Positions 1-3,644 of a stretch of 6,280 nt of DNA are shown here, piece after piece. Within the stretch, counting starts at the first letter, position 1; each line of letters opens with the position of its first letter. The stretch is from CAYLSV01 sp964386435 (GTDB lineage Bacteria; Planctomycetota; Phycisphaerae; Tepidisphaerales; Tepidisphaeraceae): positions 1-6,280 of the forward strand of contig CAYLSV010000148.1 of assembly GCA_964386435.1 (NCBI GenBank). The letters are read 5' to 3'. The translations under genes were made by a program, and so were the position numbers. The notes below the pieces were generated by a model, which was not told the DNA's origin, ran no database searches, and saw only the letters and a list, made by a program, of their open reading frames with translations.

Positions 1-2
1 CG

Positions 3-2273
3 GTGGCCGCCGCCGAGCGGGCCGCGGCGCTGCGGCAGGCGGCGACGCTGCTCTCGCCCGAGGACAGCCGCCACTGGTGGAACCTCGCCCAGGCCGCCCT
101 CGCCGCGGGCGACCCGGATTTGGCCCTCGACGCGTTGCGCACCTACCGCAGCGACTTCGACGCCGACGACGACGTGGCCAACATCCGCTTCCTCGACTTG
201 CAGATGATCGAGCTGCAGCGGGCCGATGCGCAGCTCGATTACCTGAACGCCGTGCTGGGCGTCGACCGGCTGAGCCCGGCGGTGCGGTCGCACGCGGCCA
301 TGCTCGCCCACGGCGTGCTGCTGGATCGTGGCGACGATGAGGACGCCGCCGAAATGCTTGAGCGGGCCCTCGAACTGAACGACCTCAACCCGCAGGCCCT
401 GCAGGCCCGGTACAACGACCTGGTCCGAACCGGCACCCGGCAGCAGCGGTTGGTGGCGCTGCTCGACTTGCTCCGCGCCGGGCCGGCCCAGCCGTCGGTG
501 ATGGCGGCGATCGGCGACGAACTCGCCGCGGCGGGGCTGCCCGATCTGGCGGTGCAGTGGCAGACGCGGGCCATCGAGACGTCCACCGCCCTCGGCCTGC
601 AACCGGCGCCGGCGACGCTAGCGCGGTTCGCCGAGCTGCTGTTGATCAACAACGAGCCGCTGGAGGCCGGCGAGGCGGCGGGCGTGCTGTTGCAAATCGC
701 CCCCGACGACCCGGCCGGGTTGTTCCTGCAACTGCTGGCCGACCGCCGCCAGGGCCGGGCCGAGGGCGTGGACAACGCCAGCTTCCGCGCGACCCGCCGC
801 GGCCTGATCGCCCGGCTCAACGCCCTCTCGGACCTCGCCGCCGGCACGGAGGTGCCGGAGCAGCCAGACGCCCAGAATTTGCCAGACTTCGCCGCCGACA
901 TCGAGCAACTTCGGCAACGGGGCGACGAACAACTCGTCGCGGCCTACGGCAACACGCTGGCCGATCTGGCGTGGCTGAACGTCTACTTTGGCGAGCAACC
1001 GGCCGACCCGAGCGTCCTGGCCGCCCTGACCGAGATGCTCGGTGCCCAGTCGGCGGTGCTGGCGCGGATCGAGGGGTGGTCGGCGTTGAACGAGGGCCGG
1101 GCTGACGCGGCGCGGGTGAAGCTTTCGGCCGTGACCGACCGCGACCCGCTCTCGACGCTGGGCCTCTTGCGGCTGGAGCACGGCGAGGACATCCCGGCCG
1201 ACGCCGGCAGCGCGGTGCTCTCGCGAACCGAGGGGTTGCCCGCCGCCATCGCCGCCGATGCGCTGCTGGGCACCGGCGCGACAATCGAGCCGGCGGACGA
1301 CGCGACGGCGTTGGAGGCGGCGCTGAGCGAGTTGCCCGACGAGGTGCTGGGGCTGCTGGACCCGGCCCGGGCGCGGGACATGTACACGCTTCGGCTGGAG
1401 CCGCTGAAGGTGCCGCACGCCTACAGCGAGCCGATGCTGGTGCGGGTGACGCTGATCAACACCGGCGAGATCCCGCTGACGGTGGGGCCGGGCGGGCAGT
1501 TTGCACTCAGTGACACGGTGTGGCTCGACGCGAGNNNNNNNNNNATTAGCGGCCAGGGCGTGGTGCCGGGCGTGGTGCAGCAGCCGATCGGCGGCAAGGT
1601 CCGGCTCGAGCCGGGCGAGGGGACCAGCCGCGTGTTCCGCGTCGACAACGGCCAGGTGGCGCAGCTTCTGGCGAGCGACCCGACCCGGCCGGTGGACGTG
1701 CAGATCAGCGGCTTCATGAACCCGGTGGTCGCCGGCACCGGCATCGTGCCGGGGCCGGGCGGGTTCCGGCAACGCATGCGCCGCCCGCTGGCCCGCCAAG
1801 GCACACCGCTGCAGGGCGTGGAGCAGCGGCGGGAGGTGTTCAATCAGCTCGTCCGCGGCACCGGGGCCGAGAAGATCCAGGCGCTGGGTTTGATGACGAC
1901 GTTCGTCCAGCTCATGCAAAGCAACCCCGACCCGGCGGCCGATTCGAGCGAGGCGATTGCCCCGCTGCTGTCGCGGCTGGAGCGGGCGCGGGACCAGGAG
2001 GCCGACCCGGCGGTGCGGGCTTGGGCCGGGCTGATGCTGGCGACCCTCGCCGACGACGCCGAGCGGCCCGCGGCGGTGCGGCGGCTGGTGGAGGATGCGT
2101 CGCCGACGATCCGCCTCGCCGGAGCCCTGGCCGCCAACGCGTTGCCGAAGGCGGAGCGTGACCCGCTGCTGCAGCCGCTGGCGGACGATCCGGTGGAGGC
2201 CGTGGCCGATTACGCCGCGGCCCTGCTGCGGGCCCCGGCTGCCCCCGAGCCGGAGGTCGACGGCGGCCAATGA
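3..2273 (+). CDS. Large TPR-like / beta-sandwich / HEAT-like repeat protein, 5' truncated
   Basis: I do not recognise a named family. The reading frame is open from the window edge; the GTG at position 3 is probably an internal valine codon, so the N-terminus is missing. About 756 residues are visible. Residues 1 to ~430 are alanine/leucine-rich amphipathic helices with TPR-like pairs (for example around residues 20-50 and 95-135). Residues ~460-590 switch to beta-rich sequence typical of an Ig-like or sandwich domain (LVRVTLINTGEIPLTVG, then a charged 'LEPGEG' turn). Residues ~605-745 return to short helical repeats of HEAT type (AVRAWAGLMLATLADDAERP, IRLAGALAANALP). No catalytic motif is visible, so a scaffold or protein-interaction role is inferred. 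A 10-N run falls inside the beta segment (residues 511-514); the frame is kept across it. It ends 71 bases before the next plus-strand gene. Confidence 0.8.
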   Translation: MAAAERAAALRQAATLLSPEDSRHWWNLAQAALAAGDPDLALDALRTYRSDFDADDDVANIRFLDLQMIELQRADAQLDYLNAVLGVDRLSPAVRSHAAMLAHGVLLDRGDDEDAAEMLERALELNDLNPQALQARYNDLVRTGTRQQRLVALLDLLRAGPAQPSVMAAIGDELAAAGLPDLAVQWQTRAIETSTALGLQPAPATLARFAELLLINNEPLEAGEAAGVLLQIAPDDPAGLFLQLLADRRQGRAEGVDNASFRATRRGLIARLNALSDLAAGTEVPEQPDAQNLPDFAADIEQLRQRGDEQLVAAYGNTLADLAWLNVYFGEQPADPSVLAALTEMLGAQSAVLARIEGWSALNEGRADAARVKLSAVTDRDPLSTLGLLRLEHGEDIPADAGSAVLSRTEGLPAAIAADALLGTGATIEPADDATALEAALSELPDEVLGLLDPARARDMYTLRLEPLKVPHAYSEPMLVRVTLINTGEIPLTVGPGGQFALSDTVWLDAXXXXISGQGVVPGVVQQPIGGKVRLEPGEGTSRVFRVDNGQVAQLLASDPTRPVDVQISGFMNPVVAGTGIVPGPGGFRQRMRRPLARQGTPLQGVEQRREVFNQLVRGTGAEKIQALGLMTTFVQLMQSNPDPAADSSEAIAPLLSRLERARDQEADPAVRAWAGLMLATLADDAERPAAVRRLVEDASPTIRLAGALAANALPKAERDPLLQPLADDPVEAVADYAAALLRAPAAPEPEVDGGQ
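1535..1544. other. Assembly gap (10 N) inside the repeat-protein gene
   Basis: Ten consecutive N bases occur within the coding sequence. Both sides read in the same frame as one protein if exactly ten bases are counted, leaving four undefined residues between 'TVWLDA' and 'ISGQGVV'. A round number of N is commonly a placeholder, so the true gap length, and the intactness of the frame, cannot be read from this sequence. Confidence 0.99.
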
Positions 2274-2294
2274 TCGGCCTACCCTGTCCCCCGC

Positions 2295-2310
2295 CGCCGG
2301 ACGCCCGGCG
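2295..2310 (+). other. Small GC-rich hairpin in the spacer before the small basic protein gene
   Basis: The sequence CGCCGG-ACGC-CCGGCG forms a perfect 6-bp stem with a 4-base loop, 22 bases after the stop of the repeat-protein gene and 35 bases before the ATG of the small basic protein. No T-run follows, so it is not a convincing intrinsic terminator. It could be a weak transcript-end or attenuating structure, or chance in GC-rich DNA. I see no recognisable promoter or Shine-Dalgarno in the 2274-2344 spacer. Confidence 0.2.
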
Positions 2311-2344
2311 TGCCCGAACCCGCCTTTCCTCGAAGCTCAGCCCC

Positions 2345-2569
2345 ATGTCGCTCGATTCCTCCCTCCGTTCCGGCAGCAGCCTCCGCCGCCACCGCAACGT
2401 GCTCACCCGCGCCGAGCGCATCGAGCGCCTGATGGAGCAGCACAAGTTCGACGACAGCACCGGCGTCTACGGCCTGCCCAAGGTCGGCAACCGCAAGGTC
2501 GCCGTGGGCAAGAAAAAGGTCGTCAAGAAGGAAGAGGACGACAAGGCCGGGAAGAAAAAGAAGAAGTGA
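2345..2569 (+). CDS. PVC-type small basic protein (TIGR04137-like)
   Basis: This is a 74-residue, strongly basic protein. Its N-terminal half (MSLDSSLRSGSSLRRHRNVL, then TRAERIERL and GVYGLPKVGNRKV) matches what I recall of the short 'small basic protein' family conserved across Planctomycetes, Verrucomicrobia and Chlamydiae. The family has no settled function; its charge suggests a nucleic-acid or ribosome-associated role, which is inference. The C-terminal ~25 residues are a lysine-rich, low-complexity tail (KKKVVKKEEDDK, KKKKK). The frame is open further upstream to an ATG at 2270 that overlaps the previous stop, but the family begins at MSLD, so I chose the ATG at 2345. No clear Shine-Dalgarno precedes it. 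Its lysine codons form a purine-rich tract whose opposite strand is U-rich and may help terminate the convergent minus-strand transcript. Confidence 0.93.
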   Translation: MSLDSSLRSGSSLRRHRNVLTRAERIERLMEQHKFDDSTGVYGLPKVGNRKVAVGKKKVVKKEEDDKAGKKKKK

Positions 2570-2582
2570 GCCGACCGGCTCA
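2567..2582 (-). terminator. Probable intrinsic terminator for the minus-strand HEPN gene
   Basis: TGAGCC-GACC-GGCTCA makes a perfect 6-bp stem with a 4-base loop, starting on the stop codon of the small basic protein. Read on the minus strand, the hairpin is followed at once by CTTCTTCTTTTTCTTC (11 of 16 bases T), the classical stem plus U-tract arrangement, about 68 bases after the HEPN gene's stop. On the plus strand there is no T-run after the stem. The U-tract is the complement of lysine codons in the convergent gene. The short stem keeps this tentative. Confidence 0.45.
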
Positions 2583-2603
2583 GCCACCGCCGCGGCACGT
2601 CAG

Positions 2604-2615
2604 GCGACGCGTCGC
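2604..2615. repeat. 12-bp perfect palindrome in the convergent intergenic gap
   Basis: GCGACGCGTCGC is its own reverse complement. It sits within a looser inverted repeat, CGCCGCG at 2588-2594 and CGCGGCG at 2613-2619, in the 81-base gap between two convergent stop codons. It may contribute to transcript-end structure. Such palindromes arise easily in GC-rich DNA and no function is claimed. Confidence 0.3.
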
Positions 2616-2650
2616 GGCGTTCGCGTGCGCCGATCGGGAAGTGCCCGCCG

Positions 2651-3043
2651 TCACAACTGCCCGCGCTGCCGCAGCATCCAGACGGCGATGAGCATGCCGA
2701 CGAGGACGACCAGCACCGTCGCGCCGGTGACGAGCCAGAAACGGGTGTCGAGCCAGAAGTTACGGTTCATCTGCCGGTTGAGCCGCTTGATCTGCTTCTC
2801 GGCGAGATCGCAGGCGGTCGAGAAATCTCGCCGCTTGTCGATCTGGTGGACGTCGTCGTCGTGAACGAGCTTGTTCCGCACGGTGGCGATGAACCGCAGC
2901 CGCCGCACGAGCCCATCGGGCAGTTGCCGCTCCACCGACGACGTCAGCTCATGCAGCCCCCGCCCCTTCGCCGCCATTTCTTCACGGAGCAGGCGCTCGA
3001 GCCGCTTGCTGCGACGGATCACAAGGTCAATGTCGCTGGCCAC
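2651..3043 (-). CDS. Membrane-anchored HEPN-like (DUF4145-like) protein
   Basis: A 130-residue protein. The start is GTG at 3041-3043; an in-frame stop lies five codons upstream with no other start between, so this start is well fixed. Residues 1 to ~90 are charged helices, with conserved-looking stretches SDIDLVIRRSKRLERLL, KGRGLHEL and LRFIATVRNKLVHDDD. The RNKLVH at residues 56-61 is an Rx4H motif with Asn after the Arg, the signature of HEPN-fold domains, and the whole resembles DUF4145-type proteins. Many HEPN proteins are RNases; whether this one is cannot be told from sequence. Residues ~103-124 (LVTGATVLVVLVGMLIAVWM) form one hydrophobic segment close to the C-terminus, flanked by arginines, so the protein is probably tail-anchored in the inner membrane with the HEPN part in the cytoplasm. 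It lies 43 bases downstream of the unknown gene on the same strand and is convergent with the small basic protein gene. No MNT-type antitoxin is adjacent. Confidence 0.83.
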   Translation of the reverse strand: MASDIDLVIRRSKRLERLLREEMAAKGRGLHELTSSVERQLPDGLVRRLRFIATVRNKLVHDDDVHQIDKRRDFSTACDLAEKQIKRLNRQMNRNFWLDTRFWLVTGATVLVVLVGMLIAVWMLRQRGQL

Positions 3044-3086
3044 GGCAGCGGCAGCTTAGCGGGGCTGCACCTCCAGCGGGCAGGTT

Positions 3087-3596
3087 TCACCAGTCGAAGC
3101 CGCCGGCGCTCTTCACCCAATCGAGCTCCGGCAACACCTCCGCCAGCAGATCCTGCGGCGAGCGGTTCATGGCATCTTCCACGAGCCAGCAGAGCGTCAT
3201 GCCGGACGCCATGGAACCGGCGATCTCAAGCGTGGACCAAAGGGACGCGCTGCAGAACCATTCAGGAAGACGCTCCCACCCGTTTTCCACGACACGTTGC
3301 GGCGGGATGAGCACGATTGGCAGATGTTCCCTGTGCCGCCGTGCCTCCGCTTGATGCCGCAGCAGCATTTGCTGCTCCACCCTCGACGTGGGCCGACCTT
3401 CGAGCAGGCCGAGGTGCGTTCGGACAATCACGAACTGGTCGAGAACCACCGTTTGCTGATCCTTCGTCTTCACCACGGCCACGATACAGCGGCTCGCGCT
3501 TCCGAGACGGTGAGACAGGAGGCGGTGCGGCCTCCCGATTGAGCGGCCAGACCTCCACCGCGGGTTGACGCTGATCCCGCATCGCACGCACGACAC
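3087..3596 (-). CDS. Unrecognised hypothetical protein; N-terminal frame uncertain
   Basis: I do not recognise this protein. The longest frame begins at a GTG (3594-3596) and gives 169 residues. From about residue 39 (VAVVKTKDQQTVVLDQFVIV) to the end it reads like a real folded protein: an initial beta-rich stretch, a charged helix (EQQMLLRHQAEARRHREH), a short strand (LPIVLIPP), then a Trp-rich hydrophobic part and an acidic end (LLAEVLPELDWVKSAGGFDW). The first ~38 residues are Arg/Ser/Cys-rich and less protein-like. The neighbouring frame from an ATG at 3580-3582 reads MRDQRQPAVEVWPLNREAAP and runs to EPLY at 3484; dropping base 3483 joins it smoothly to VAVVKTK, giving a 164-residue protein. 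A GTG at 3480-3482 is a third possible start. It sits between ileS and the HEPN gene on the same strand, possibly co-transcribed. GC at wobble positions looks lower than in the flanking genes. No catalytic motif or membrane segment is evident. Confidence 0.58.
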   Translation of the reverse strand: MSCVRCGISVNPRWRSGRSIGRPHRLLSHRLGSASRCIVAVVKTKDQQTVVLDQFVIVRTHLGLLEGRPTSRVEQQMLLRHQAEARRHREHLPIVLIPPQRVVENGWERLPEWFCSASLWSTLEIAGSMASGMTLCWLVEDAMNRSPQDLLAEVLPELDWVKSAGGFDW

Positions 3597-3606
3597 GGAA
3601 TCAGCC

Positions 3607-3623
3607 CCGCCGCCACGCGGCGG
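3607..3623 (-). other. GC-rich hairpin just after ileS
   Basis: CCGCCGC-CAC-GCGGCGG is a perfect 7-bp stem with a 3-base loop, beginning 21 bases past the ileS stop on the minus strand. The following bases on that strand (GGGGCTGATTCC) lack a U-tract, so it is at best a weak or factor-dependent terminator, or a structure between two co-transcribed genes. It may also be chance in GC-rich sequence. Confidence 0.25.
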
Positions 3624-3644
3624 AGGTCCGGGTGGTGGCGTCGC

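Noticed and set aside
618..2270. Long open frame (550 codons) on the minus strand opposite the repeat-protein gene
   Set aside because: The product is Arg/His/Gln-rich and low in complexity, typical of an antisense shadow in GC-rich DNA; the plus-strand frame has coherent helical and beta patterns.
2270..2344. Upstream ATG at 2270 for the small basic protein, overlapping the previous stop
   Set aside because: The extra 25 residues are Pro/Arg-rich and not part of the family, which begins at MSLD encoded from 2345.
2846..3310. Plus-strand open frame of 154 codons across the HEPN and unknown genes
   Set aside because: Pro/Arg/His-rich composition, antisense to a well-bounded HEPN frame with a clear motif and membrane segment.
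2651..3596. HEPN-MNT toxin-antitoxin pair
   Set aside because: The neighbouring protein lacks the GSx10DxD-type nucleotidyltransferase motif, so the classical pairing is not supported.
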